This document shows, in pieces, positions 11,666 through 24,647 of a stretch of DNA of 64,000 nucleotides. The stretch covers positions 124,001 through 188,000 of the forward strand of contig VZRG01001346.1 in NCBI GenBank assembly GCA_013397435.1, written 5' to 3'. The DNA comes from Erythrocercus mccallii. Its lineage: Eukaryota; Chordata; Aves; Passeriformes; Dicruridae. The notes under the pieces were generated by a model. It was not told the DNA's origin, did not search any database, and saw nothing but the letters and a program-made list of their open reading frames with translations. Each line of letters opens with the position of its first letter. Position 1 is the stretch's first letter. The position numbers were made by a program, and so were the translations under genes.

Positions 11666-13448
11666 CAAGTATGGAGTAGGATCTGTCTCTGGACCTTCTG
11701 GTTTCATTCTGCTTGCATAGCTCTGGGCATGGGAGGCTCCATTGCTCTCTGGAGGACTCTGCTGCCTCGTTGCCACCTGTGTCTGCAGAGGTGTTACTAA
11801 CCACTGACAAGGCTGTATGGTTGCTTGGGACTGCATATTGCATTTTGAATCTTGAAACAAAACTTTACCTTTCAGCTGGAGTAGAAGGAAGTTTGAATTT
11901 TTAAATTCATTTTTGGTTCTTACATGCTGCACTTGTGTAAATAAAAAGCACACCAGTTTTGTGCTGGTTATCCATAAGATTGTCAGTGAATGAATGATTG
12001 AGTTACTAAAGTGGAAAGATATTTAGAATATACATGAAATACAAATTTCAGTACTTTCAAAAGTAAAAGTTACAAAAACAGTCCAGACAATTCAAAAGGA
12101 TTAGCAACTAAGATATACTTTGGAATTTCATATTCATTAATTGGACATTGTAATGGAAAGACAGAATAGATTTTCGACTTTAACGCACAATCTGAGAACA
12201 AGGAATAAAGAGCTATATGTGGTATTGGAATCTAAGCAGCAGCAGAATTCCAAATGCATTGGCTAAAAATTCAGAATTCTGAAAAGGCTCACATAGAACT
12301 ATGTTCCTTGTGAGTTTTGTATCTCCCTATTTAATTAAAATACTGCATTTTGAGCATGGACAATTAAAAGTTTTATGCAAACCCCAGAAAAGCATGTCCA
12401 AGTATAAAAGGGTAATTTTAAGAATGAAAAGGTCCCTCAAATATCCCTCATTTGGAAAACGTGACTTTTCAACTCCAGTCAGGCATTCTTATAAAAATTA
12501 TCTGTTGACTGTAGACCTGCAAACTGCTAAAAAACCCCCTCTTAATTACATGAGAAATGTTCTGCTTTATTTCTGGAGTAGTTAAAAAAATCTTTGCTAC
12601 TCTTGTGTGATTCAATAAAACAGATGTGTCTATTCATAATAAATTACCAGAGGCACATACACTGGTTTCCTAATTATAAGTTGATTTAGTGTCAGTCCAC
12701 AGACCAGAGATATTTGCATGGCAGCAGTCACGTAAGTTGATTTCACCTTGTGATACACAGTCACTAGACTGTACCTTGCTTTTTCAGGGAACTTGAAAGC
12801 AAAACCAGGTTTTTACAAGCAATCAATCTTCTAAATAGTTGTTTCAATTATAAGCGCTACTTTTATTTCAAACATTCCATTCCCTAACAAGCACAGATGT
12901 GATCAAAACTGTATGTAAGATAAAATTTTTGGCCATCTCTTACTGCCTACTTCCACTTGAAATGCTTTCTTCACTGTAGGAACCAAGTGGCCCTTGAAGA
13001 TCTATGTCAATCTATGTTAAATTGTCTGAATAACACCATACTGGTTGAGCTAATCTTCAGCTTTCTGATTTCCAAATTTATCCCCTATAAATTTTTGGTT
13101 TGTGTCGACCTTTACTTTGCAGAGTAAAATAACTTTACCTTTGATCATTGACTAAGTAATTGACTAAGTAAATTCTGTGGAAGTTGAAAACACAATTGCA
13201 AGCCACTGCATCCAAACGTTATTAAGTGCTTCTCTCAGAAGGTACATTTTTTACCTATTTTTCTCTACATGTAAGGCAGCTCTCTATCATTTTGTATCCT
13301 CATGCACTCAGGCTATTATCTGAGAAAAACATATGCATATTTACTGCATGGGATATGCCTGTCCTCTTAAGTAATCAATCAGCCTTACATAGCTACATAA
13401 GATTTTTTTTTGCAGTTCTAAATATTCTACATATAGATAGAGAATCTC
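11666..13448. other. Unannotated AT-rich stretch
   Basis: No gene or transposon recognised beyond a possible further CR1 decay zone up to about 11800. The 94-codon open frame at 12301-12585 is K/L/S-rich with no domain I know and no coding context around it. Confidence 0.5.
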
Positions 13449-13740
13449 TATCATAGAGTCATCCAGTGATTTGGGTTGGAAGGGATTTTTAAAGATAATT
13501 TAGTACCAATCCTATCCAACCTGGTCTTGAACACTTCTAGGGATGGAGCACCCATCTTCTCTGGGCCACTTATTCCATTGTCTCATCACACTCAAAGTGA
13601 AAAATTCCTTCCTTTTGTCCAATCTAAACCTATGGTCTGTCAGTATAAAACCCTTGCCCCTTGTCCTGTCACTACAGATCCTGGTAAAAAGTCTCCCTCC
13701 ACCTTTCTTAAAATGTCCTTTATCTAGTCATATGATACTA
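13449..13740 (-). mobile_element. CR1 LINE, 3' fragment, antisense
   Basis: Opens with ATCATAGAGTCATCCAGTGA, a mutated complement of the CR1 end, then GGGTTGGAAGGGA and the antisense 3' UTR (TCCAACCTGGTCTTGAACAC, CCATTGTCTCATCAC, TGTCACTACAGATCC). About 290 bp remain. The 5'-truncated end abuts the TAA microsatellite at 13748, so the join may mark the original insertion edge. Confidence 0.9.
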
Positions 13741-13747
13741 GCTAAAG

Positions 13748-13866
13748 TAATAATAATAATAATAATAACAATAATAATAATAATAATAATAAATACAAAA
13801 ATAAACAATAATAATAACAACAACAACAATAACAACAACAATAATAATAATAACAATAATAATAAT
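13748..13866. repeat. Imperfect (TAA)n/(CAA)n microsatellite
   Basis: About 119 bp of TAA triplets with interspersed CAA triplets and one AAATACAAAAATAAAC interruption at about 13791-13806. It creates artefactual poly-Asn and poly-Tyr/Ile open frames on the two strands. Confidence 0.95.
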
Positions 13867-15933
13867 TTGCAAAAATACTCTTTGTGGCCTTTGCAAACAC
13901 CAGAAAATAGTTAATACTACTAGCATAATCCCTGAAAAATTGCATGTGATTGTACCAAACCAGTTTCTGTCATACCAAAACCTTTCTTTGGAGGAATCCT
14001 TCTTTTCTGAAGTCTAATTCAGCTCTTATTTACTCAACTCTTTTTCCTTTAAAGTGTGAATTCATGGCTGTGATGAGGGACCCAGGGCTGTGTCAGAGCT
14101 CTGTGAGCACCTATTCATATCTTTGGTGTGTGCAAAGTACACTCCAGTGCTTGCATCATAGCTGGATCCTTAAGGTTTTTTAGTTATTGTAACATGAAAT
14201 AAATGGGGTTTTTACCCTTCTTTTTTTTTTTTCCCTCTGAATTATAGTGCCCTTCCATGGCAGAACAATAAGCCTTCTTACTTCACCAGTCACATAGCTG
14301 TGTTTTTTCAGAAGCAAACTCAGAGCTAATCTTTCCTGCAATATCTTCACTGTTAAAGATGGACATGAATAATCTGGAGTATAGCGTTTCTTAATGGTGG
14401 TTCTAGCAGTAAGCCATGCTGTATTCATTAATTATGTCCAGTGCACTCTGAGCTACATAAGTTTCTGAAAACCAGAGCAACACAAAATGTCCATGTCTAC
14501 AGCTTTAGCTGCACGGATTTCAGTGTGGGAGGATTTTCCAGGTCTGCGGGTGGTATGGCATAGAAATGTGGAAACCAGAGATATTTGAAAGTGAGCAAAC
14601 AGTTTTGTCACATATTTATAAAGATGTTTCCCCAAACAGATATAGCACTTGGAAAATTAGAACATGATAGTTCATTTTAATTGTATTAAATTTTCAAGAG
14701 ACCTTTTGACCATACTGATTTTTATCCCATACTACTGGGGTCAACACAATGAGCACCAAAGACAGTTCCTGCACAGTTCATAGAAGCAGATAAATGAAGA
14801 ATTTTCATTCAGCAAATAAAAGGAAGAGTTGCAGTTAAAGATTAATTATCTGAAAAGTGTGATGCCAGACAACCTTCATCACCTTGCCACCCAAATGAAC
14901 CTCTCCAATAAGCCGTGTTGACTTTTTCTAACCTGAGTCTCCTCTTCTTCATAGCATGGTCATGTAGAATTCTAGACAGTAGAGTTGCCTACACAAGTGT
15001 GTATAATACTTCTGAAACAGGGGTACAGTGCTACCCAAGTCTTATTCAAATGAATAAAGATGACTTTTCCTATTTTTTTTTTAATTTTGGGTTTTGTTAT
15101 TTGCTGGTGTTGGGGATTTTTTGCTTCTTAATTTTAGTACCAGTAACATTTCATTAATTACTTGCATTTCTAATATCTGAATAGAGCTAAAGCTAGAATT
15201 TATAAATTCCGTGTCATTTTAGTTTTAGAAATTCACTATGCCTATTTTGAAACTTAGATATTTTGGATATTTCATATGTCTTATTCTGCACTATTTGTTT
15301 TAATTGGGAAAAGAGGTAATTATGTAAATGTTTGTTCAAAGAGATTTAAACAACAGTGCGATCATTTCCCTTTTGCTTTCAACTTCACACACTGCTTTTA
15401 TTTTCATCATTTATTTTACTCCAAGAAAACATTTTTCATACTGGTATAAGATGGTATCCTGTTGCTTGCCCTTCCCCTTTCTGTTTTAGTAGAATAGATC
15501 TGTATTCTTTAGCTGTTTATTCTGCATTAAAAAAGAAAAAAAAGTATTACAATGCATATTTCTGTGCTTTATGGACTTTATTTTTTCTTCCTTTATAATG
15601 GTAAACTATTCCATTCTGGAGAAATCAGACATTGAACAATGTTATCTCCAACAATCCCAAAGAAGATGAAATTAAGTTCAAAAACCAGTTATACCTGATT
15701 GCAGCAATGCAGTCAAGTTCAGCTGGGTAGCCTAAATTATGAAGTATGTATGTGGAAAGGCAACATGCCACATTTCCAATAACTGAGGTAATGAAAATGT
15801 TTTCAAATTGTCCTTTAATTTGCAACTGCTATTAGAAAAATTTAGTTAATAACTAATGGACCTAGGAAAGTAGCCAGTCTATATTACTTGCTGAATCTTA
15901 GTATACTTTGAATCTATATCAATTGTAATGTAA
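13867..15933. other. Unannotated AT-rich stretch
   Basis: No gene or transposon recognised. It holds a T-rich run near 14220-14232, A-rich DNA near 15530-15545 and several short open frames on both strands without recognisable domains. Confidence 0.5.
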
Positions 15934-16020
15934 AATCATACAATCATAGAACTGTTTAGATTGGAAAAGATTCAAGATGATGAGTCCAGCTATAAACCAA
16001 ACTCTGTCAAGTCTGAAAAA
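15934..16020 (-). mobile_element. CR1 LINE, short 3'-end relic, antisense
   Basis: AATCATACAATCATAGAAC followed by TTAGATTGGAAAAGATTCAAGATGATGAGTCCAGC-type sequence matches the complement of the CR1 3' tail. Under 100 bp survive and the inner boundary is approximate. Confidence 0.8.
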
Positions 16021-16865
16021 AGCCTGATAGTCAAAAAACCCAGGTCTTAAACTGTTACTTTGCTCAGATACTTTACTAGATAGTGTTAAGTCGAGAAAAA
16101 CTATTTACAGCAGGTTCTGACTTACAGAAATTTTTTTTGGCATCCTCTTTTCTTTCTGTATGGGTTCATATCTCAAGCTCTCACCCTCCAACAACCCCTT
16201 CCTTGCTCTGATCTCTTATGGAGAGAAGGTTCTGGTGGGTTGTCAATATCCTTCCACTAGCTGCATAGATCCCAAGGATCTTGCTTCTCTCTCCCATTAC
16301 GTATGTCCTGAATTTCAATTCAAGTGTACACTGTGCTCTGACTGTAACCAATTTTCATAGTGGCTTTATTCACAGTGGTGACTATAACCAAAAGAGTCCT
16401 GCTCTGCCAAGAAATTTTTCTAAGGAGACTTTATCAATCTCTAGCTTCTCTACCTCTACCTTCTAATGAATAAAAATATATATTAATATCTTTGTAATCA
16501 GTCTTTCTTAAAGGTATCGGATTTTAGCTGCAAGTGATCTTTCATTTTGGTATTAGAAATGACTCATCTTCAAATCAATGATTTTTTCCTTTATGGTGTT
16601 AGTCAGAACTACAAATACGGTTTTTCGTTTATCATTACGTTAGGATAGCAGTTACAAATATAAACAAATATTGACCTCTGGTGTTACAGAAAGAGAAAGT
16701 CAATGCATGTTTGAGTGGGAGACAAATACATACAAAAATACATATACATTTTTAATAAAAGATTAAATATATACATCCACTTTTTGTTTATTTTTCTAAT
16801 GAAACTACTAGACACAAAAATATTTAACAAAGTAATTAGAAAAATAATTATTCTGGCTCTTCATT
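16021..16865. other. Unannotated stretch
   Basis: No gene or transposon recognised. Two overlapping open frames at 16160-16466 are short and match nothing I know. Confidence 0.5.
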
Positions 16866-17018
16866 TTCTATTTTTTGGTTGTTTTGTTTTGCTTGTTTGT
16901 TTGTTGGGGGTGTTTATTTGTTGTTGTCTTTTTGATTTTTGGTTGTTTGGTTGGGTTTTGGGGAGGGGGGTGTGTCTGGTTTGTATGTTTGTTTGTTTGC
17001 TTGTCTTTTTAAGAGTTT
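16866..17018. repeat. TG/TTTG-rich low-complexity tract
   Basis: Runs of TTTG, GTTT and TTGG with a GGGGAGGGGGG block near 16960-16970. The open frames across it (16715-17044, 16939-17172) are Cys/Phe/Leu/Val-rich artefacts of T and G runs. Confidence 0.85.
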
Positions 17019-17313
17019 GCTGTGCAGGTTTTCCAGAAGAATAAAAAATAAATTTTGGGTTTTCTTAGGTCAATTAATAATGCTCGGACTAAAATATTCT
17101 GTCATCAGGGAAACTTTGATGAAAGTATATTTTGAAAAGAAATATTGGAGGGTAATTTTATGGCTGTGTTAAGAATGAAAAATAATGTTGTTTTCTGGGG
17201 TTTTTTTCATATTTCTTCGGCAACTGATTAAGTTTGTTTTAATTGAATTGTTGAACTTGGAGCAGAGCATCAAAGTATCTTCAATCTTCTTCCCCCCTTT
17301 TTTGTTCTGTGTN

Positions 17314-17401
17314 TTATTTTATTTTATTTTATTTTATTTTATTTTATTTTATTTTATTTTATTTTATTTTATTTTGTTTTGTTTTGTTTTGTTTTATTTT
17401 A
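17314..17401. repeat. (ATTTT)n pentanucleotide microsatellite
   Basis: About 17 copies of ATTTT, interrupted by a block of GTTTT units at about 17375-17394. An isolated n at 17313 sits at its left edge, so the assembly was uncertain there and the true repeat length may differ. Confidence 0.95.
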
Positions 17402-18324
17402 TGCAATCTGGTTATGATTGTGAAAGTATTAATTTCCAATAATGTTTGATAGCTTTGTATACACACTTTTCATTATAAAATTTCAAATTTTATTTCCTTC
17501 AACAATTTTAATTTTCAATAATGTGCAACCCTGATTAATATAATTGTGCTCTCTTAATATTTACTTATTTCCTAAGACATACAGGGAATAGATTTAAGAT
17601 ATTGGAGATAGAATAGAGTTAAGAGGTGAAATTACCTTATTAGTAGTCAATGGAGGTTCCACCCTTAATGGAAGTCTTGGCAAGATATAATAAACCCTAA
17701 TATCATAAAATATGCTTGAATGTACTTGACCAAATGTGTTTTTACTCTTTAGATGTAATCAGTTGAGTACAGGACAGAAAGTAGAGTTAGCAGTGATTTG
17801 GGGACTGTAAGAAAAATTGGAGTGCAGAGGCAGTCTACTGTTCCTGCTTTTACCAGGAGAGAAAGACCGGAAGGAGAAAAAGGGAAAGCCTCAGGCTGTC
17901 TTAACTTCCTGAGCAATTCCTGCCCTTCTCTACATCTCAAGTTCCTTCAGAACACCAAACAACCTTTCCCCTGGACATGATCAATTAAATTTACTGGATG
18001 GCCCTAGAAGGTGTTTGAGGGGAGAGAAACAATGTTAGTGCTCATATGTCCACCCCAGTTGTGTTGGACAGAGGACAGAACCACAGAGGTCAGAATCAAG
18101 CTCTTCCTTGTAGATCCAGGCACAAGCATGCTCTGTTTTACCAGTCTTCTTGAAATGGAGCCTACTTCCTGACATGCTTCTAAACAAAATGGGTAAATTC
18201 AAAATAAGAAGCAACAAGTGTCAGAAGGTTAAAAATTTCAGTTCTGAATCTCTATTTTATTGTATTTCCTGAGAGAATAGCAACCTGTTTTTTCTCCTTT
18301 ATCATTGACAGCAAACTAAATTTT
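17402..18324. other. Unannotated stretch
   Basis: No gene or transposon confidently recognised. The part from about 17750 to 18230 is more GC-balanced than its surroundings but contains no domain-bearing frame; the 60-codon frames on both strands there are likely chance. Confidence 0.5.
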
Positions 18325-19261
18325 CCCCCGTGTCAGTTTGGGGACCTGATTCTATTTAATCTGTTTATCAATGATCTGGACAATGCGATTGAATGTCACC
18401 TCAATCAGTCTGCTGATGATTCCAAGCAGGATGGGAGTGTTTGTCTGCTGAGGGGTAGGAAGTTTTCAAAGAGGGATCTTCAGAGATTGGATCAAGGGGC
18501 CAAGGCCAGTGGAATGAAGTTCAACAACACAAAGAGCTGGGTTCTGCACTTGGATTGTAGCAACCCCAGGCATTTCTAAAGGCTGGGGAAAGAGTGGCTG
18601 GAAAACTGCCCAGCAAAAAAAGGACCTGGGAATGCTGGTCTACAGTGGCTGAACATGAGTCAGCAGCAGGAAGGCCATTGGCATCCTGGCCTGTACCAGC
18701 AGTAGTGTGGCCAGCAGGAGCAGGGCAGGGATTGTCCCCCTGTACTCAGCACTGGTGAGGCCACACCTCAAATCCTGTGTTGAGTTTGGGGTCCCTCACT
18801 ACATGAAAGACCTGAAAGTGCTGGAGCATGTCCACAGAAGGGCAACAAAGCTGATGAAGGGTTTGGAACACAAGTTCTGTGAGGAGTTGGGATTATTTAG
18901 CCTGGAGAAAAGAAGGCTCAAGGGTGAACTTTCTGCAGCTACCTGAAAGGAGGTTGTAGCAAGGTCAGTCCCAGTCTTTTCTCCGAGTTAACAAGCAATA
19001 AGACAAGAGGACATAGCCTCAAATTGCACCAGAGGAGGTTTAGATGGCATAGAATGTAAAATTTCTTCATTGAAAGGGTTACCAAGCATTGGAATCAACT
19101 GCCCATTGCAGTAGTTAAGTCAGGATCCCTGGAATTTAAAAAATGTGTAGATGTCAGATTAGAGACATGGTTTAGTACTTGACTTGCAGATTTAGATTTC
19201 TGATTAAATATATTGGTTTTAAGGGTCCTTTGCCATCTAAAGGATTATATGAATCTATGAC
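18325..19261 (+). mobile_element. CR1 LINE, 3' part (RT end plus 3' UTR)
   Basis: A sense CR1 copy of about 0.94 kb. It starts in the RT region at GGGGACCTGATTCTATTTAA, which read in frame gives GDLILFNLFINDLD, the CR1 RT stretch just before motif C. It continues through GACCTGGGAATGCTGG, CCTGTACTCAGCACTGGTGA and the AGAGGAGGTTTAGATGG 3' UTR block. The tail at 19173-19261 is degraded (TTTTAAGGGTCCTTTGCC, then AATCTATGA). Stops and indels interrupt the frame. It is closely similar over its middle part to the CR1 at 24648-25751 on the same strand, so both belong to one subfamily. It is 5' truncated. Confidence 0.9.
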
Positions 19262-19389
19262 TGTAAAATACATTTTTTTTCAGAGAAAATTTGATTATAG
19301 GTGTTTTACAGTAACTGCCACTGTAAAAGAGAAGCTTAAACAATTCTTTGATTTGGTTTTAACTTTTTCTGTGGAATCTTCTAAATATG

Positions 19390-19415
19390 TAAGGAGAGTT
19401 TATGATCTCTCCTTA
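19390..19415. repeat. Perfect inverted repeat (9-bp stem, 8-nt loop)
   Basis: TAAGGAGAG (19390-19398) pairs with CTCTCCTTA (19407-19415). No flanking element explains it and chance is possible. Confidence 0.65.
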
Positions 19416-20372
19416 TATTGTACAGATTATGTAAATGCATTGAAAGGAAGTTGGAAGCATAAATCACAGATGTCGTTTTGATAGAAAGTTTGTAACCAGA
19501 AAAATCTACAGCTCCCAAATCCCAATGTGTTAATTACAAGGCGACATCTGGTATACAAGTCTATGCTGAGCTAAGAAATCTTCAGGCTAAAATAGAGTAT
19601 GCCTCAGTGGGCTTAGTGTCTAAAACCTACATTCATCATAGGGAAACTTAAAATCATATGATCGTGAAGTGTCTGTGATCAAACACAGAAAAGTGGTATA
19701 AACTGGAAGGGTTCGATGAGTTAGCCATGTACCCCTGGCCAATGTTATATTTTTGCTTTATATAATATATATAGGTTGGATAGAAAAATTCCAAAATTCC
19801 TTACCTTGATAACATAAAACATCTCTGACCTTTAATCCTAAGAAAGGAGATGTGTTTTTACTGATTTTGTGTTAAAAACATAAAGAGTGGAGCCAGTTAT
19901 ATCTGTTGGAGTGTATGCAGTTACAGAAGACTCTTATGCTGTAACAGATTCTATGGATAATATGAAAGTATTTGAAAATTGGGTAATTAAAACACAACTT
20001 TCCAAGTTACTGCACTGTCAAACTTTGAGGAGGGACACTATACATTAAAAAAAAAGGTTTAGTTAAATCTTGTACACTTACATTTTAAAACTGAAATACC
20101 TTCAGTGGCTATTGAATGTCCAATTCTCTTTTAAATTGCCTGTAGAGTTAATGAGGACCCCGTGATATCGCATACTCCCCATTTTTACTCAGAGGAACCT
20201 TATGAATTAGTAGCTAGGAAGAAAGAGATTGCAAGAGTTCCTTTGCTGGAGGACCAAAATGATAATGTTGCTACTGCAGACTAACTGTATCATCCATATG
20301 ACAGAAATCAATATTAAAAAATGGCCTGACTTTGAAAGCCTGGGAGATTATTCCTACTGTACCTCTTCAGCT

Positions 20373-20383
20373 GGGGGGGGGGG
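20373..20383. repeat. Poly-G run of 11
   Basis: Eleven consecutive G, followed by AGG. A homopolymer prone to sequencing error and length variation; no function is inferred. Confidence 0.9.
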
Positions 20384-23300
20384 AGGATTGTATAAACTCA
20401 GGACTTCAGGATGACTAACAATCAGGAAATGAAAAGTAACACTCCATAAATTTATCTTCAGATGACTCCAAGCTGTGTATGACATCAAATAAGGATAACA
20501 CTGGCCCTTACAAATTCTTGAGTAGTCTAAATGAACCAGCCCTGATTTAAAACTGAATTTTTCACTGGAAATGTACAATGTATTCTCTTTTAAACCATAT
20601 ATAGTCAAAAAAACCACTGTAGAGTAGAATTAGAAGGTCAACAGGGTTTGCTTAACAAAAAAGAAGTTCAGTGTATATTACAGATTTCTGGTCACCAAGG
20701 CTTTAATCTGAAAACATCTGCATGTAAAAACCATGAACAAGCTATGTAATCTAGATAGATTTAGTGGCACAAAGCTAGAAATATTTCACAGAAGTAGTTG
20801 GTGGTCTGTTTGGCTTGATATTGGCAAAATGCACTAATTCAGTTATAGGGAAGGAGTTCAGTTTCTGTCCAGAGCACTCCCTTAGATTTAAAGCCTCTCT
20901 GCTGTCTGCATTCATGCACTTTTGTATGTTTGGAAGCAGAGGTGGCTGCAAAGGATTGTGGAAAAACTGTCAGTTCAGTCTCAGACCAGAAGTATTCAGC
21001 ATTCCTGAGACATTGAGAATAGATATGTAAAGTAGAAAGCAAAGAGCAGTTCATGCTATAGCAATAAAACCAAACTCAAATATTACAGATGACATCCTAC
21101 AGGCGCTAGGGGAAGAAGATTATATTATTGCAGGGGATCAAGACTGCCTGCTATGCTGATTCAAAGAATAAAGTCACTGAACTAATAATATGACAGGCTT
21201 TATCCAGGGCTGTGACACAAAACACAAACTTAAATGACTGTTTAGAAAATTTCTTAATAGTGAAATCATCTGAATGTTTTCTGAAAACACTGTCTTCTTC
21301 TCCAGAAGGTTACATTACAGAGGTTTCAGAATGCTTTCATGACACCATGAAACAAGTTTCCTGAAAGGATATTAACCTGGAACTGTGGTTTTCCATGGAA
21401 TACTTGCCAAACATTTAAATATTCAGTTAATACTAAGTTTAGAGTAGACCACTTATCTGTCCATAACAGTAATGTCTCTACTGAAAGTCAAAATAGCCAT
21501 TATTCAGAAAAGTATAGAAATTGATTGTTATTAATATTAATAAGATTTTGCACTGATATTGATGATATCTTTGATTCACAGGTCTGAATGTAAATTTTAG
21601 AAGTATTATTGGTCTCATGTTTTGCTTTGGTTTCATTTTCTTCTCTGTAGAGACAATAGTTTATAGATTACTTATTGTCACTTAGGAATTTTAAGTTAGA
21701 GGTAGAGTCAAATATAAAACTGGATGGATATACTGCCAGTCCTTTTCTGAAATGCTTGGTTCTACTTACAGATGTTGAATGTTAGCTATTAATCCAAGCA
21801 AAACAAGTAACCAGATACAGAATTTCCAGTCATTTCGTACTGGCTCTGTAAAAATGAAGTGTAAGCAAGATCCTTAGATGAAAATTAAATTTTCAAAATA
21901 AAAAATACTTGCAGTCTATTTTTACTTGACAGCTGGTTTGCTTTTCCTTGCCTGTGATGATTTTATCAGGTTTTATGAGAATGCTATTTTACTCAGTGAA
22001 CATTAAGCATTGTCCCTTTCCAGGACAGTGCTTGCTACATATGACACCTCTTACACAGAACACATATAAAGTAGGGACTAACATTTGTGAGTTTGCTGTA
22101 AGTAAAGATAGGACCTATACAGAAATAAATTGTAGGTGCTTAGGGTGTGTGCTGACTAGCACTGTACCTTCCTGGTGTTATTTTAAGCAGGAAGACAAAT
22201 ACATTAATTTAGTTTTGCACAGGCAATACTGGATTTTATTGTTTAAACATAAGTATACAGGTTGTTATAGAGGACCTAAAATGTGCTGCAACAGCAGAAA
22301 GACATGGTTCCCCTGTAGGTTTATGTGATCAGTCCCTCAGATAACCTACAGCATGTAGCATGGCATCACATAGGTTCAGTCCCACCCATAGGTTCAGTTG
22401 GTTGCTGCTTAAAGCTCTGATTAATGCAGGAAATTCCTAGTTGATGAAGCTTCTTTTTGGCAAACAAGTTTTTATCTGTATTATTTTCTAGTGTAATTGA
22501 GCTAATTTGTAAATACTGTTTAATAAAAAGTCATACAAAGATTATAGCATACCAAAAACAATAAGCAAGTCTATCTTTAAACAACTCTGTTTGGATTGAA
22601 AGATACAAAGAACCAAACACAACAAGGGGCTCCCCGCAATACTTTAATTTGGTCTTCTTGTTTGTGTGCACTCTGTCATTATTTAATTGTCTAATTACAT
22701 GCTGTGGGGTTTTTTTCTGTAAAATTTTGCCTAATTTGATTCATGGAATGGGCAGTATTTGTGTAATGAGCAGTTGTTTGATAAGTTCTTCATTTGTGAT
22801 TCAAAGAGTGTACCCTGTGCTATATTTTCTGCATTCCAGTTAAACCTTATTCTGAAGACAGAATTACTAGTTTTTTCCTAGACTGTGCAGTAAATGATCA
22901 TTGGAGTTGTGCTTGTGTTCTTTGAGAGAAGAATGTGGAAATCTTTTTTCTTGTGAGGTATTTTTTGTCATCATAAAGTATATTGACGTTAAATCCAAAG
23001 GCATTTATTACAACCTAACAGAGTTGGTAGAAGCTGGCAGTGACACAGAGTGACAACATTGCTACATAGCAAGGGAGAAGGTGAAGAAGACACCAAGTAG
23101 CTATCTAAGAAGAGTCCTGTATAAATCCACTCAGATAATACTAATACATAGCACATTGCACAATGTTTTGTTGTCCTAAATATTAAAAACACTAAACAAA
23201 AAAAGAGGAACGATGTTAGAAATGTCATTAGGGAAATGAAGAAAAATATCAATGAGCAAATTAACTCACTGCTTTTCCTCAGTTGGGAAAGACTGCTGTA

Positions 23301-24140
23301 ATGTGTAACAGGAACATTGTTCCTGGAGTTTTCTGAAAAATAAGAGCAGTTACATAATAAGGCTTTCTTATTTTCTTTTGAAAAAAAACCAACTTTTTTT
23401 TCTAACCTGACTTGGAGTTCTGATCTTATAAAAATAGCTTTAAAACCTTTAAGCTTCCAGCTTTTCTATTGTTATTTTGAACCAGTAGTGATTTTTTTCA
23501 ACTAAAGTAATTTGGTTCATTTTGGAAGACATTACATATTTCTTGGTTGGATACTCCTGCCCCCAAAGTAGTCCGTCTCCTCTTACGACAAATACACGAG
23601 ACAGACATGAATTTAAAGTCTAGGGAATGTTGCAGATAAAAAGGAATTGCTTCAACAAAATCTAAAGAAATGTCATTCTGGTTTCTTTTAATTTTAGTAA
23701 TTGTGTTCTTGGAAATTAAAATTTTTCTGTAAGATACTTGTTTCTTGGATCTAGAAAAGGAGTGGCATCTTACATTACATTTACAATAAGTCATGTATGA
23801 TGCTGAGGTCTGGTGGATTGAGGGGGTGGCAAAGAAGCAACAGCAACATTGAAGGAACTAAATGACTCAAGCCTTTTATCTAATAGAAAAATATTTTCAT
23901 GCAAAACTGAAAGAGGCTGGAATTTTGGAGAAAATTTCCTTGTCCAAGGGACACAGTCAATTTTTTTGCTATAAAATGACATCTTTAAAAAGGCCTCAGC
24001 AATCAAGGCTAAAAAAAGACTTAGGCACTTGGAGGTGTCTCACTACCTGCTCTGTCCATGAAGAATAATGCAAAACCTGAAGCTATATTCATGATTTACT
24101 GTACAGTGTGTGTAAAGAATTTGAACCCTTTGCAGAACAG

Positions 24141-24229
24141 TCTAGTGGAACGTGTCCCTGCCCATGGGGGTGGTCAGAATCTGATAATCTTCGAGGTCCT
24201 TTCCAACCCAAAACATTCTGATTCTATGA
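24141..24229 (+). mobile_element. CR1 LINE, 3'-end relic
   Basis: About 90 bp of CR1 tail: GTCCCTGCCCATGGGGGTGG, GATAATCTTCGAGGTCC, TTTCCAACCCAAAACATTCT and a terminal GATTCTATG followed by A8. Strong 5' truncation with a well-kept 3' end. Confidence 0.88.
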
Positions 24230-24647
24230 AAAAAAAAGTGTTCTTATAAAGTCACTTGTTAGACAAGGAAACCGACCTGCAGATAGTGAAAAAGTAAGTG
24301 GATATTCTTAAGAAGTGATAGCAAAATCTTGGCTTTTCCTTTTGTATTTTCCCAAACAATGTTACTGGTTATTGTTTTCACTGATTTTTGAAATCAGGTC
24401 ATACTTTGATCATACCAAAACCTCACAGCCCTTAATAAGTAGAAAAGGAGTAGAATGCTAAGGAAAAAAAAAATAAATTATTAAGAGAACCACTAATGAA
24501 ATGAATAGAAGATGTGTAAGCGAGTGAAGAAGAGTCTGGGTTCTTATTTGATTGACTTGATATGAGATATGACCAGGTGACTTGCCTAGTGGATGAAGGG
24601 AAGGCTATGAGAGTTGTTTATCAGACTGCAATAAAACTTTGATGCTT
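24230..24647. other. Unannotated spacer between two CR1 copies
   Basis: About 400 bp of AT-rich DNA in which I see no gene or repeat apart from an A9 run near 24462. Confidence 0.5.

Larger units (their letters stand above)
19262..24140. other. Unannotated AT-rich stretch, about 4.9 kb
   Basis: No gene or transposon recognised. It contains a 9-bp hairpin (19390-19415) and an 11-G run (20373-20383). The longest open frame, 126 codons at 21948-22328 on plus, is Cys-rich but shows no spaced motif I recognise and no sign of codon structure beyond chance. Confidence 0.5.

Noticed and set aside
11666..11860. Possible continuation of the antisense CR1
   Set aside because: Overlapping frames on both strands drew attention, but the CR1 match becomes too weak to claim past about 11665.
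13543..13914. Open frame with a long poly-Asn run, and poly-Ile/Tyr frames on the other strand
   Set aside because: Direct translation of CR1 3' UTR plus the TAA/CAA microsatellite.
16715..17172. Cys/Phe/Leu-rich frames that look like membrane or signal sequences
   Set aside because: Produced by the TG-rich low-complexity tract.
17185..17442. Hydrophobic FYFIL-repeat frame
   Set aside because: Translation of the ATTTT microsatellite, and it contains an ambiguous base.
20461..20500. Phrase GATGACTCCAAGCTGTGTAT resembling a CR1 RT segment
   Set aside because: Isolated short similarity with no CR1 sequence on either side; probably coincidence.
21948..22328. 126-codon Cys-rich open frame
   Set aside because: No domain, spaced-Cys motif or splice context recognised; the length is expected by chance in 64 kb read in six frames.
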